A stretch of 16,626 nucleotides of DNA from Candidatus Woesearchaeota archaeon. GTDB lineage: Archaea > Nanobdellota > Nanobdellia > Woesearchaeales > UBA11576. The DNA lies in the NCBI GenBank assembly GCA_027083015.1, contig JALWQS010000141.1, forward strand, positions 13,686-30,311. Direction: 5' to 3'. Every line of letters begins with the position of its first letter. The first letter of the stretch is position 1. Below the pieces are notes generated by a model. That model was not told the DNA's origin. It was given only the letters and a program-made list of their open reading frames with translations, and ran no database searches. The position numbers and the translations under genes were made by a program. Below, one piece after another: positions 1-7,036 of the stretch.

Positions 1-992
1 CCCTTCAAAAGATCGTATAATCCAGAACCATCAATCTCATCTGCTGATGACTCCTTTGTTGAAGAAGGCCTTGGAGCTGTTGTTGAACAGTTTGCATTGC
101 AATATAATGCTGCAAGGCTTCCTCTTCCGCCTTGTTTTGGCATGACTTTTTCTTCCACACCTAACTTATCTGCCAGTCTTTTTCTTGCTTCTGGCGTTGC
201 TGTAGCTTGTGACCCTGGTGCAAAACTCTTACAGTCTTTATCCCAGACTTTTTCCAATAATCTTTTCTTTGCATCTTCTGCATCTCTTAAGCTGCTCAGT
301 TCTTTCTTGGTTGGACTATAGGTCATTCCTGCATGATCTGCTATCCTTAAGGATAGGTTTACTGTCCTTGCTGCTTCTAGCCTAGAATCTATACTGGATT
401 GGCTCATTGTTGCTGGATCGTATTTCCAGGAATCACCGACACCGATTTCCTGTCTTGTTTTCTCGTCGAGATGTTTTCTTAGCTGAGAATATAAGGTCTT
501 CAGTTCTTTGAGTTTTTGCACATACTCTCTGTTAGAATCAAGCCGGGCTTTATTTCCCAAGTCAAGGTCTTCCTTTGAAGGCTTATAATTAGGTATCAAT
601 CCCTTAAGGTCGCCAAGCACTTTTCCCAGTTCGCTTGCTTCCTCTTGAGCATCATTGAAGAAGTTTATGTTCTGAGGATATGTACAACCTTTTCTGCAGG
701 TCTGAAAGTACAGCTGGTGGAGACTTTGAAGAGCAGTATTTCGTTTATTATCTATTGAATCGATGGTCTTTTTCAGCTTCGAGTATTCTGGCTTTTTTAA
801 CCAAGTCTGTACTTTTGCTGAAAGCGTTTCCTTTCTTGATGCGGAGTAATCAGAAAGTACTGCTGCAACATTGTTATTACCAAAACCTTGTCCTCCAACA
901 GCTTGATTTTGACAACCGCTGTATATGCCTGCTGCTAGGACTGCAGTTCCTACTGCATAACCGATCTTTTTCAATACACCTTCCAATGTCAT
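1..992 (-). CDS. Exported or lipoprotein-like protein, C-terminus cut by window edge
   Basis: The minus strand is open without a stop from an ATG at 992 to the left edge, about 330 codons, so this is the N-terminal part of a longer protein. An SD-like GGGGGGAT lies about 6 nt upstream of the ATG. Residues 1-27 look like a signal peptide: a Lys-Lys pair, then a small-residue hydrophobic stretch ending YSGC with Cys27 as a possible lipid anchor. Tyr at -3 is not a standard lipobox residue, so lipidation is uncertain. The mature part is rich in Lys, Glu and Leu and probably helical or coiled-coil, with a C-x4-C pair near residue 110 and more Cys late in the visible part. I do not recognise the family. 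Role unknown; it probably acts outside the membrane. Confidence 0.75.
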   Translation of the reverse strand, partial: MTLEGVLKKIGYAVGTAVLAAGIYSGCQNQAVGGQGFGNNNVAAVLSDYSASRKETLSAKVQTWLKKPEYSKLKKTIDSIDNKRNTALQSLHQLYFQTCRKGCTYPQNINFFNDAQEEASELGKVLGDLKGLIPNYKPSKEDLDLGNKARLDSNREYVQKLKELKTLYSQLRKHLDEKTRQEIGVGDSWKYDPATMSQSSIDSRLEAARTVNLSLRIADHAGMTYSPTKKELSSLRDAEDAKKRLLEKVWDKDCKSFAPGSQATATPEARKRLADKLGVEEKVMPKQGGRGSLAALYCNANCSTTAPRPSSTKESSADEIDGSGLYDLLK

Positions 993-1073
993 TATGAAAT
1001 CCCCCCAACCAATATGAATATGAATTTTTTACTGGTTTTGCTATGATACAGTTTTTATCAGTAAGAGCCACTG

Positions 1074-1084
1074 CTTATTTAAAT
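1074..1084 (-). promoter_or_regulatory. TATA-like box for the exported-protein gene
   Basis: ATTTAAATAAG read on the minus strand. It would start transcription near 1054 and give a leader of about 60 nt that contains the GGGGGGAT ribosome site. Confidence 0.45.
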
Positions 1085-1165
1085 GTTTCGCATTTTTAGT
1101 CCGCAAAGGTAGTGAAAGAACACTGCCTTGTCAGGTTTGCGCAAAAGACCTAAAACCACACTTTC

Positions 1166-1171
1166 TTATAT
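1166..1171 (+). promoter_or_regulatory. TATA-like box for the coiled-coil gene
   Basis: TTATAT centred about 30 nt before the ATG at 1199, so transcription should start within a few bases of the start codon. Confidence 0.45.
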
Positions 1172-1180
1172 GACCTCTTA

Positions 1181-1192
1181 AAGAGATCTCTT
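1181..1192. promoter_or_regulatory. 12-bp perfect palindrome, possible operator
   Basis: AAGAGATCTCTT is an exact palindrome lying between the TATA-like box and the start codon of the next gene. A protein bound here would block the start site. No regulator is identified. Confidence 0.35.
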
Positions 1193-1198
1193 GAGGTG

Positions 1199-1528
1199 AT
1201 GATTATCGGCATCAAACTTACTAAAGAAGAAATGGAGCTTGTCAGGTCAGGCAAAATTGACCCTAATAAGATTGAAGAGTACAGAAAGACTCATCCTGTG
1301 GATGATCATTGCGTTGACTTGAACGAGCTTGATAAGGTCAAACAGCAGATCAGAGAGACAAATTTACTATACAAACAGGCTATCCAGAGAAACAAGGATC
1401 TCTATGAAGAGCTGGCTAAGAGTCGAAAAGAGAAAGAGAAATACCGTAACCTTCTAGCCGAACTCAGGCTCAGGAAGAAAAAGATTCTTGGTATTGAACC
1501 TGTTGAGAAGAAAACAAAGGATGAGTGA
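1199..1528 (+). CDS. Small charged coiled-coil protein, unknown function
   Basis: This is a 109-aa soluble protein. After a short N-terminal segment (residues 1-45) containing a Cys in DDHC, residues about 46-100 form a long heptad-like helix rich in Lys, Glu, Leu and Arg, followed by a Lys-rich tail. This suggests a coiled-coil dimer or adaptor. No catalytic motif or known family was recognised. The ATG at 1199 is preferred because it sits at the predicted transcription start; GTG at 1196 is in frame and would add one residue, and GAGGTG is too close to ATG to serve as a normal SD. It converges with the zinc-ribbon gene downstream and stands alone. Confidence 0.7.
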   Translation: MIIGIKLTKEEMELVRSGKIDPNKIEEYRKTHPVDDHCVDLNELDKVKQQIRETNLLYKQAIQRNKDLYEELAKSRKEKEKYRNLLAELRLRKKKILGIEPVEKKTKDE

Positions 1529-1546
1529 TAGTCTAACAAAGAACTT

Positions 1547-1571
1547 AACTATTTCATAATAGTTTATTTTT
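1547..1571 (+). terminator. Hairpin plus T-rich terminator between convergent genes
   Basis: AACTATT (1547-1553) and AATAGTT (1558-1564) form a 7-bp stem with a TCAT loop, followed by TATTTTT. It lies in the gap between the stop codons of two convergent genes, so it could end transcription from the left. Confidence 0.5.
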
Positions 1572-1575
1572 AACA

Positions 1576-1989
1576 TCATAGTTTTTGAAAACATTCTTCA
1601 CAGATATACTCATTAGCTTCCCACCTGTGACCACTTGCTTTATTGAATGTTCTCTTGCATTTCACACATAAGAATTTTGCACTCTCTTCTCCTAGTTGTA
1701 TATCGGATAGTTTTATGGTCGGAACACCTGACAGGTCCAGTCTCTTGTTTTTTCCGTCGTCCATCTGCGCTCCTAGGAACTGGCTGCACAGGCCTCCTTT
1801 ATGGCTGAAGTGCCAGATGTTCTTTTCCCCCATCTTTGGTATAACTTCGGCTCCACAATAAGGACAGGTATATCTTACTCTGCCAGCGTTTCCCTTCTCA
1901 GGGATTTGTCTCAATTGTTCTTTGTCTATACTGTCGATGTGTATCTTTCCTTCAGGAGTGTTTGCTATGTAGAGTTTTCTTTTTTTCAT
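1576..1989 (-). CDS. Double zinc-ribbon protein with CoiA-like N-terminal motif
   Basis: This 137-aa protein has two metal-binding Cys clusters. The first, around residues 41-68, is CPYC followed by a Gly-Glu turn and W-H-F-S-H-K, the pattern of the N-terminal zinc ribbon of competence protein CoiA and related nuclease-associated proteins. The second, near residues 107-135, is CVKC, then about 20 residues, then CEEC close to the C-terminus. The nuclease domain of full-length CoiA is absent; this is about a third of that length, so it is better seen as a CoiA-ribbon adaptor or nucleic-acid binder. Ribosome site is weak; a TATA-like box about 35 nt upstream suggests a short leader. The gene stands alone, convergent with the coiled-coil gene. 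Zinc binding is a confident inference; the role is not. Confidence 0.8.
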   Translation of the reverse strand: MKKRKLYIANTPEGKIHIDSIDKEQLRQIPEKGNAGRVRYTCPYCGAEVIPKMGEKNIWHFSHKGGLCSQFLGAQMDDGKNKRLDLSGVPTIKLSDIQLGEESAKFLCVKCKRTFNKASGHRWEANEYICEECFQKL

Positions 1990-2020
1990 GTATCAACAAC
2001 CGATCAGGAACCTGTACACA

Positions 2021-2030
2021 CATTATAAAT
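2021..2030 (-). promoter_or_regulatory. TATA-like box for the zinc-ribbon gene
   Basis: ATTTATAATG on the minus strand, placing the start site near 1999 and giving a leader of about 10 nt. Confidence 0.45.
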
Positions 2031-2177
2031 AGTTTTCCATGAAGAAAAAAGCGTATTCAGTCTTATCTTGATTCAAAAAACAGAAAGTACTAGAATGACG
2101 TGAAAGATTAGGAAGAATAGATAGATGATAAGAAAGATGCTGCTTTTAGAGGGATCAACCGGTTATCGCACTCAAGT

Positions 2178-2465
2178 TTATTGGTCGTGGTTGTGGTTTT
2201 TCTTCTTCTCAAATTCTTTCATCGCTTTGGCAACTTCTTTATGTTCCTTCTCTACAGCTTCCACAACCTTTTCCTTTATCTCTTGTGTTTTCACTTCAGG
2301 TTTCTGATAGATGTATTCTATTACTGGTTTTGTCGACTTGACGACTATCTGTTTCATCTTCTCTTCAGAAAGTTTTACTTCTCTTGCTGCCTGCTCTACT
2401 GATCTCTTGAGTTTATCAGGTTGAAATTCCTCTTTTTTTCCGTTTTTCTTGATGACTTCCGTCAT
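2178..2465 (-). CDS. Stand-alone ATP-cone domain protein
   Basis: This 95-aa protein is almost entirely an ATP-cone. It begins VIKKNG, then FQPDKLKRSVEQAA, and has the V-K-T-Q-E-I-K-E-K-V segment typical of the second half of the fold. ATP-cones bind ATP or dATP and act as allosteric modules in ribonucleotide reductases and in the repressor NrdR. NrdR's N-terminal zinc ribbon and a reductase catalytic domain are both missing here. The tail after residue 85 is Lys-rich and ends in His and Asn residues. SD GGTGAG lies 3-8 nt before the ATG. A plausible role is a nucleotide-sensing partner or regulator acting in trans; the partner is not in this window. The family call is fairly sure. Confidence 0.8.
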   Translation of the reverse strand: MTEVIKKNGKKEEFQPDKLKRSVEQAAREVKLSEEKMKQIVVKSTKPVIEYIYQKPEVKTQEIKEKVVEAVEKEHKEVAKAMKEFEKKKNHNHDQ

Positions 2466-2499
2466 TCGCTCACCCTTTCAGATCGGAGTAAAATTTGAA

Positions 2500-2515
2500 C
2501 TCTAAAGATTTAGAG
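2500..2515. promoter_or_regulatory. Inverted repeat next to the ATP-cone promoter
   Basis: CTCTAAAGATTTAGAG has 7-bp arms around a 2-bp centre. It abuts the TATA-like box and extends toward the predicted start site near 2495, a position where a bound repressor would block transcription. Confidence 0.45.
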
Positions 2516-2526
2516 GTTTATAAAAG
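2516..2526 (-). promoter_or_regulatory. TATA-like box for the ATP-cone gene
   Basis: CTTTTATAAAC on the minus strand. Predicted start near 2495, leader about 30 nt including the GGTGAG ribosome site. Confidence 0.55.
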
Positions 2527-2545
2527 TATTCATACATCCGAAGAT

Positions 2546-3121
2546 TTAGTAAGAGTCATCATCTGACTCTGGGAGGTTGAAGAACCAGTCTCTATCTACC
2601 GACTCCCGGGCGCACCTGATAGCGTAATCCACCACTTGTTGAGCCATTGAGTCTCCTATATGGGTTACGACCACAAGTCTCTTCTTAGATCTTCTTAGTC
2701 TTTCTCCAAGGGTTTCAGCAACCTTTATATTGTACTCTTTCGCTATCCTGGTGGAGTAAAGTTGCGGAAAATAAGTATTTGCTGCGTATTGTTCAAAATT
2801 CTTTCCGACAACCAGAGTAAAATCCTTTTCCTCTCTTTCTATCGTCGGCATGAGACTTTCCAGATAAGAGACGAAGTCTTCATCAAACAATCGGTAATAG
2901 ACATCCACATTCTTTCCCAAAGCCTGAGTCATCCTGGTTATATGCATTCCAAGATCATTATCAGGAGATATTAGATACCATTGGCTTAATTCCTGCCATC
3001 TTGCCAGTTCTGCTGCTGCATGATAAGCTACTGTTGAAAGGTCTGTTCTGATCATTATTTCTTTCTCTTCTTTCTTCAGAACGTTTTCTGGAGGCAGTAT
3101 TCTTCTTAGTAATTCCATCAT
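2546..3121 (-). CDS. Conserved-looking soluble protein, unknown function
   Basis: This 191-aa protein has no membrane segment and no recognised family. It begins with tandem ATG codons (3121 and 3118); GGTG lies about 6 nt upstream of the first. Residues 100-165 show an alternating pattern: a strand-like FTLVVGKNF, a helix, and a second strand RLVVVTHIGDS, which could be a Rossmann-like alpha/beta core. The C-terminal tail is acidic (ESDDDSY). Own TATA-like box about 35 nt upstream. It is followed by the ATP-cone gene on the same strand 80 bp away, but that gene has its own promoter, so an operon is not required. Confidence 0.7.
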   Translation of the reverse strand: MMELLRRILPPENVLKKEEKEIMIRTDLSTVAYHAAAELARWQELSQWYLISPDNDLGMHITRMTQALGKNVDVYYRLFDEDFVSYLESLMPTIEREEKDFTLVVGKNFEQYAANTYFPQLYSTRIAKEYNIKVAETLGERLRRSKKRLVVVTHIGDSMAQQVVDYAIRCARESVDRDWFFNLPESDDDSY

Positions 3122-3150
3122 CTCAACACCGATCTTGGGTTTAGTGTTCC

Positions 3151-3161
3151 ATTTAATAAAA
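3151..3161 (-). promoter_or_regulatory. TATA-like box for the 191-aa gene
   Basis: TTTTATTAAAT on the minus strand, start predicted near 3130 with a leader of about 10 nt. Confidence 0.45.
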
Positions 3162-3243
3162 GTTTCTTAAAAAGAGGATTTTTCATCACTAACAAGTAGA
3201 ACACAACGATTCTTAAATGACAAACCTAAAAGAAAAGAATAAT

Positions 3244-3253
3244 CTTTAAATAC
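3244..3253 (+). promoter_or_regulatory. TATA-like box for tRNA-Thr
   Basis: CTTTAAATAC centred about 55 nt before the mature tRNA 5' end, giving a predicted 5' leader of about 30 nt to be removed by RNase P. Confidence 0.5.
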
Positions 3254-3303
3254 AATGATTTAATCCGGCTAGCTGACACAAGACATTTCAAACCTAAAAC
3301 AAA

Positions 3304-3401
3304 GCCTCCCTGGCTTAGTCGTATAGCGCGCGCTTGGTAAATATCATAAGATGATTCTTCCAATAAGCGCGAGGTCCCGGGTTCAAATCCCGGGGGAGGC
3401 T
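3304..3401 (+). tRNA. tRNA-Thr(GGU) with a 26-nt anticodon-loop intron
   Basis: A full cloverleaf can be drawn. The acceptor stem is GCCTCCC with GGGAGGC, discriminator T73, and CCA is not encoded. The D-stem pairs GCT with AGC. The anticodon stem is CGCGC (3329-3333) with GCGCG (3367-3371). The T-arm is CCGGG-TTCAAAT-CCCGG (3377-3393). After removal of 3340-3365 the anticodon loop reads TTGGTAA, anticodon GGU at 3336-3338, so it reads Thr ACC and ACU codons. G1-C72, C2-G71 and U73 match known archaeal tRNA-Thr identity. The D-loop (AGTCGTA) is short and has G-T where the usual G18-G19 pair is expected, which may weaken the D-loop/T-loop contact. Mature length would be 72 nt. Confidence 0.93.
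3340..3365 (+). other. tRNA-Thr intron at 37/38 with BHB splice motif
   Basis: The central 4-bp helix pairs TTGG (3334-3337) with CCAA (3360-3363). Three-base bulges TAA on each side are cut after their second base, at 3339/3340 and 3365/3366. The outer helix is the anticodon stem. This is the strict archaeal BHB geometry for the tRNA splicing endonuclease. Inside the intron ATCAT and ATGAT can pair. Confidence 0.88.
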
Positions 3402-3409
3402 TTCAATTC

Positions 3410-3414
3410 TTTTT
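3410..3414 (+). terminator. Oligo-T terminator after tRNA-Thr
   Basis: A run of five T begins 9 nt past the mature tRNA end, the usual archaeal U-tract termination signal. Confidence 0.45.
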
Positions 3415-3473
3415 GCCAGGATAGTTTCACAAAGAAACAAGAACATAAAAATGACAACTCATAAGTGATAAAA

Positions 3474-3482
3474 CTTATATAC
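3474..3482 (+). promoter_or_regulatory. TATA-like box for the 333-aa gene
   Basis: CTTATATAC centred about 27 nt before the ATG at 3505, predicting a leaderless transcript. Confidence 0.6.
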
Positions 3483-3504
3483 AATTGATGCATTCTTAGG
3501 ATTT

Positions 3505-4506
3505 ATGCGTGGAAGAAACAAGAGGCAAGGGATAGTTTTTGATGGAAAGTATTCTGAGATAGGTCAACCCTTAAGACCTTTGGAAGATAGCTTAGCTGAT
3601 GAAGAAGGCCAATACGCTGCGCAACTTCTTATCCACGAGTTTTTCCAGGGAATGACTGAACACGGACTTCCATACCATGTTTCTATGTCCTTAAGGGATG
3701 AACATTATTTTGAAGAATTGAAGAAACTGGTACCTGTTTCTGCTATACCTAAGGCACTCTACACACACAGGGTCAAGGAAGTGTTTATCCAGCCCAGTCA
3801 TGGCGATCATATCGTCGGTCTGGCTGAATGGGTTAAAGCTCTTGAACGACAGGGCAGATTTCATACCCGCGAATTGACGGATATGGTCGCTGTCTTTGGC
3901 AATGTGGATGTTAAGTATCGCGTAACTGCTTTGCCTTTCAATTACCGGTTTGATGTTGACGACCTTAAGGAACGGGAAGATATGTTTCTCAGGTTGACTC
4001 GGTTATATGTTGATACTCATCCTGACTATCCTGCTTATGCTACAAGAAAGGGAAATGAGATGATCATCAGGCCTGACAAGGTTCGTATCTTTGGTGCGCG
4101 TCTTTATAATACGCCAATAACACTAGAAGCAGATCCCAAGAGACTGATCCTTGATGATGGTCTTATATACGAGATCCATCAAAAGACTGCAGAATTTTAT
4201 CGCCCTTTCAAAGTGATTGGACATTTCAGCGAGGGCTTAGCATATCATGAGGGACCCATTACAGATTCAGAACTGCTTTTGCAGATGCAGGAGTGTCTTC
4301 TTGCTATGCCTTTGGATGTTATAGAACCTGCTTCCCCATTAGAGATCAAGTTTTTAGAAGAGAAAGGCAAGATAGAAAAGATCATGATCAATTCTAAGAC
4401 ACCTTACACCATCATAAGGCATGATGGCCAGAAGCAGGATGAAGACCAGTTAAAATTTGAAGTTGGTGATGTTTCTTACTGGCTTAGAAACATAAAAGTT
4501 GAGTAA
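3505..4506 (+). CDS. 333-aa soluble protein, unknown function
   Basis: This is a long open frame with neighbour-like codon use and a clear promoter at leaderless spacing, so it is a real gene. The protein has no signal peptide or membrane span. It appears alpha/beta: residues 25-160 mix helices and strands with several His, and residues 180-250 contain strand-rich segments such as EMIIRPDKVRIFGARLY. The C-terminal 50 residues look like a small beta-domain ending GDVSYWLRNIKVE. No catalytic signature or known family was recognised. There is no SD before the ATG, consistent with leaderless translation. It converges with the small acidic gene 21 bp downstream, so it is probably monocistronic. 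Confidence 0.75.
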   Translation: MRGRNKRQGIVFDGKYSEIGQPLRPLEDSLADEEGQYAAQLLIHEFFQGMTEHGLPYHVSMSLRDEHYFEELKKLVPVSAIPKALYTHRVKEVFIQPSHGDHIVGLAEWVKALERQGRFHTRELTDMVAVFGNVDVKYRVTALPFNYRFDVDDLKEREDMFLRLTRLYVDTHPDYPAYATRKGNEMIIRPDKVRIFGARLYNTPITLEADPKRLILDDGLIYEIHQKTAEFYRPFKVIGHFSEGLAYHEGPITDSELLLQMQECLLAMPLDVIEPASPLEIKFLEEKGKIEKIMINSKTPYTIIRHDGQKQDEDQLKFEVGDVSYWLRNIKVE

Positions 4507-4527
4507 AAGTCTTTTAATAATCTATCA

Positions 4528-4782
4528 TTACAGAGTTTCAAGAAAGGATCTAGAATCATACGAAATTATTACTACCCCTCTTTCTTGATCAGGTTGTTCT
4601 TCTTCGTAAGGATCACCAGGCATCATTGGAATCTCTATATAAGGTCGTTCCCTTTCTTCCGGCCTCTCTTCTTCATAATCAGGCATTTCCCAGGGTTTTA
4701 TCTGATTAGGATCATAGGGGTATTTCACAGGTTGCTCTCCAGAAGCTTCCACCTTTAAGATATCTGATAATTCACATCTCAT
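4528..4782 (-). CDS. Small acidic, proline-rich protein, unknown function
   Basis: This 84-aa protein starts at the ATG at 4782, chosen because AAGGTG lies about 9 nt upstream; an in-frame TTG one codon earlier is less likely. Residues 20-70 are rich in Pro, Glu, Asp and Tyr (repeated P-Y/P-D-Y/E-E-E patterns) and probably disordered. The last 16 residues (RGVVIISYDSRSFLETL region) look like a strand and helix and may be a docking segment. No family was recognised. A TATA-like box lies about 40 nt upstream. The gene is flanked by convergent and divergent neighbours, so it is a single-gene transcript. Confidence 0.6.
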   Translation of the reverse strand: MRCELSDILKVEASGEQPVKYPYDPNQIKPWEMPDYEEERPEERERPYIEIPMMPGDPYEEEQPDQERGVVIISYDSRSFLETL

Positions 4783-4816
4783 CAAATCAACACCTTATCT
4801 TAGTGACACAAAAACG

Positions 4817-4826
4817 GTTTATAAAA
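4817..4826 (-). promoter_or_regulatory. TATA-like box for the acidic small protein
   Basis: TTTTATAAAC on the minus strand, start predicted near 4795. The leader of about 13 nt still carries the GGTG ribosome site. Confidence 0.5.
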
Positions 4827-4965
4827 TTTTCGGTTTTGGTTAACTTGAGTATCATAATCCGGGGAAAGAAGAGCATCTCAAATACATTCATATTAAGTAA
4901 CCATGACGTCTGTGTTCACATTGCCCTGTTTGACAATTAGTTGACTTTGACGGATCTGAGAAACC

Positions 4966-4973
4966 TTTAAAAA
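4966..4973 (+). promoter_or_regulatory. TATA-like box for the 179-aa gene
   Basis: TTTAAAAA centred 27 nt before the ATG at 4997, predicting a leaderless mRNA. Confidence 0.5.
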
Positions 4974-4996
4974 GAGAGGATTTTCTGACAAAAACC

Positions 4997-5536
4997 ATGA
5001 CAGGACTTGAAGATAATATAAGAACTACCATACCTACTTTCAAGAAAAAGGATGGACAGGTCATTCCAGGCACAGAACATCATTATGATGAGTTAGAGCT
5101 TATTCTTGGAAAGATCTACTTTTCTATGACTCCTTTGAAGCTCAGTTCTGATCTTGACCGTCTGGATTTCAAGTTTGCTTCTCAGAGTTTGACAGACATC
5201 GCAGTTGTGTATTCATTATACCTTCCTGAAGAGATTGTTGATAGGTATCGCAGAAGAGGGGCGCTCGGGAAACTTACTGCTGATTGTAAGACAGTATATG
5301 ATCTGGCTGACAGCTTAACAGATTATGTTCCTTTTGATGCTTCCAGAGAAAAACTCATCACTTCTATACAGGAAAATATTGAGATTGTCAGATCTTCCTT
5401 GATGAATGTCCTTGAACGGCATGAAGTTATTTCTGTAGGTTTTGATGAGCATGCAAGAGTCATCAGGGTTTTTGAATGGCACCAGCCGGATCTTTATTTT
5501 GCCGACTTAGGATTTTACAGTGGAGACTCAGATTAA
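4997..5536 (+). CDS. 179-aa soluble protein, unknown function
   Basis: This protein has no signal peptide or membrane segment. It looks mixed alpha/beta: residues 30-80 alternate helices and strands, residues 100-145 are helical, and the end (ISVGFDEHARVIRVFEWHQPDLYFADL region) looks like a beta-hairpin. I do not recognise a family. The start is supported by the TATA spacing and by absence of an SD, both fitting leaderless translation. It faces the histidine-kinase gene tail to tail with a 27-bp gap, so it is probably transcribed alone. Its place beside the two-component operon is no evidence for a shared role. Confidence 0.7.
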   Translation: MTGLEDNIRTTIPTFKKKDGQVIPGTEHHYDELELILGKIYFSMTPLKLSSDLDRLDFKFASQSLTDIAVVYSLYLPEEIVDRYRRRGALGKLTADCKTVYDLADSLTDYVPFDASREKLITSIQENIEIVRSSLMNVLERHEVISVGFDEHARVIRVFEWHQPDLYFADLGFYSGDSD

Positions 5537-5540
5537 GATT

Positions 5541-5550
5541 AAAGCTTTTT
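5541..5550 (+). terminator. Possible T-rich terminator
   Basis: AAAGCTTTTT in the 27-bp gap between two convergent genes gives a short self-complementary core followed by T residues. Confidence 0.3.
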
Positions 5551-5563
5551 CTCTCAGATTTTA

Positions 5564-7036
5564 TCAGTATATCTGATCTTTTGGTATTCTTATCGTTATC
5601 TTTGTTCCTTTTCCAAGCTCGCTTTCTACTCCGATCTTCCCTTTGTGCAGGTCTATTATTGATTTTACGATGGCTAATCCTAATCCTATCCCTCCTTGTG
5701 TTCGTATCATGAAATCTTCTGCCTGATAGAACTTATCGAAGAGTTTTGGTAGCATCTTTTTTTCTACACCTCTGCCAGTATCAGATATCTCAAATCTCCA
5801 TTCTGCAGGATACATCGCTGCGCTCAAAACTATGGTGCCTCCTTCTGGAGTGAATTTTAGCGCATTAGAGAACAGGTTTACAAAGACTTGGTTTATCTTA
5901 TCTTTATCTGCTAATACCATGAACTTGTCTGGTACGTTTATCACCACCTTAACTTTCTTTTCCTTCGCCATAGCGAGGTATAGCTTGTTTTTAACTATAT
6001 CATTCAGATCAAAGGTTATCAGGTTGAGTTTCATCTTCCGGGCTTCAAATCTTGACAGGTCTAGTATGTCTGTTATTAGCTTATTAAGCCTGTTTGCTTC
6101 TTCGTTTATGATCGCCAGAGCTTCTCTTTGTCTTTTTGTTGTCTTTCCTAACTTGTTGTCTTTCAATAAGCTTACATAAAGCTTCATGGAGGTAAGCGGT
6201 GTTCTTAGCTCGTGAGATACTGTTGATATGAATTCATCCTTTAGTTTTGACAGTTCTTTTTCTTGTTTGTACCTTCGTTCTGATTCTCTCAGCTTGTATA
6301 GTATTGTTGCTTTGTCCACCAGTTTTAAGTATATGACCTGAGTTATTATCAGTACTGATATGAAAGGGAACGGGTGTGAAGCGACCACTAATGATTTGTT
6401 CAGATTATTGTAAAGTATTATATTGAAGAGTTCTATCGTCGGCGTTATTGTGTATATTACAAAAGCAAATACTATATTAGCCCTGTACTTCACCGGATAT
6501 TTTGTATTTACCATGAGATAAGCTGCGTAGTAGAGCAGTATCACTATCTCTGCTACGTTCATAGAAGTGTTTGTCCAGAAAGCGTCTAATGATCCTCCTT
6601 TCAGGTCAAGGATGGATAGCACGAACATGCAAAGCACGAACATTGAAGGCAACAACAAAAGAAGAGTTTTTTTTATGAATTTCCTTGTTCTCAATCGTTT
6701 CTGTTTTATTATCGGATAGGCAAAGGCGTTTGCGATCAGGAACAGTGCAAAGACCTCGAACAGGTTGTCAAATATCCTTAAGTAGTGAAAGTTCAAGAAA
6801 GATGAGGTAAATGTCGCGTTGGCTAAAAAATAGACTGAAAAGATCTTTTGTATTACCATTACAGAAAATGCTACGATGAGAAACTGAAGTTCTTTCCTTC
6901 TGTGTCTGGTCCATTCTGATATGACCATATAATCTACGATCACAAACAGGACCAGTTCTATTGCTGTCTTGAAAAGTTCTCCTTCTAGTGTTCCGAGAAA
7001 ACTGAAAAAACCATGTAATAGACTGACAAGGGTCAT
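5564..7036 (-). CDS. Sensor histidine kinase with about seven membrane spans
   Basis: This 490-aa protein senses a signal at the membrane and autophosphorylates. Residues 20-240 hold about seven hydrophobic spans with no large extracellular loop, so the ligand or cue probably acts in or near the membrane. A charged linker helix (243-270) leads to the HisKA domain, H-box SHELRTPLTS with phospho-acceptor His275. The HATPase domain follows with N-box NLFSNALKF (Asn391), G1 DTGRG (419-423) and G2 GGIGLGLA (448-455). All key motifs are intact. The ATG overlaps the stop of the receiver gene by 4 bases (ATGA), so the two are translated together and His275 very likely phosphorylates Asp54 of that receiver. 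No PAS or HAMP domain was seen. Confidence 0.93.
   Translation of the reverse strand: MTLVSLLHGFFSFLGTLEGELFKTAIELVLFVIVDYMVISEWTRHRRKELQFLIVAFSVMVIQKIFSVYFLANATFTSSFLNFHYLRIFDNLFEVFALFLIANAFAYPIIKQKRLRTRKFIKKTLLLLLPSMFVLCMFVLSILDLKGGSLDAFWTNTSMNVAEIVILLYYAAYLMVNTKYPVKYRANIVFAFVIYTITPTIELFNIILYNNLNKSLVVASHPFPFISVLIITQVIYLKLVDKATILYKLRESERRYKQEKELSKLKDEFISTVSHELRTPLTSMKLYVSLLKDNKLGKTTKRQREALAIINEEANRLNKLITDILDLSRFEARKMKLNLITFDLNDIVKNKLYLAMAKEKKVKVVINVPDKFMVLADKDKINQVFVNLFSNALKFTPEGGTIVLSAAMYPAEWRFEISDTGRGVEKKMLPKLFDKFYQAEDFMIRTQGGIGLGLAIVKSIIDLHKGKIGVESELGKGTKITIRIPKDQIY

Noticed and set aside
680..997. Plus-strand frame of about 105 codons
   Set aside because: It is antisense to the continuous minus-strand exported-protein frame, which has a ribosome site and signal peptide.
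2041..2177. Possible small RNA or gene in the gap
   Set aside because: Short frames only, no box motifs or strong hairpin; I see nothing supportable beyond the promoter at 2021-2030.
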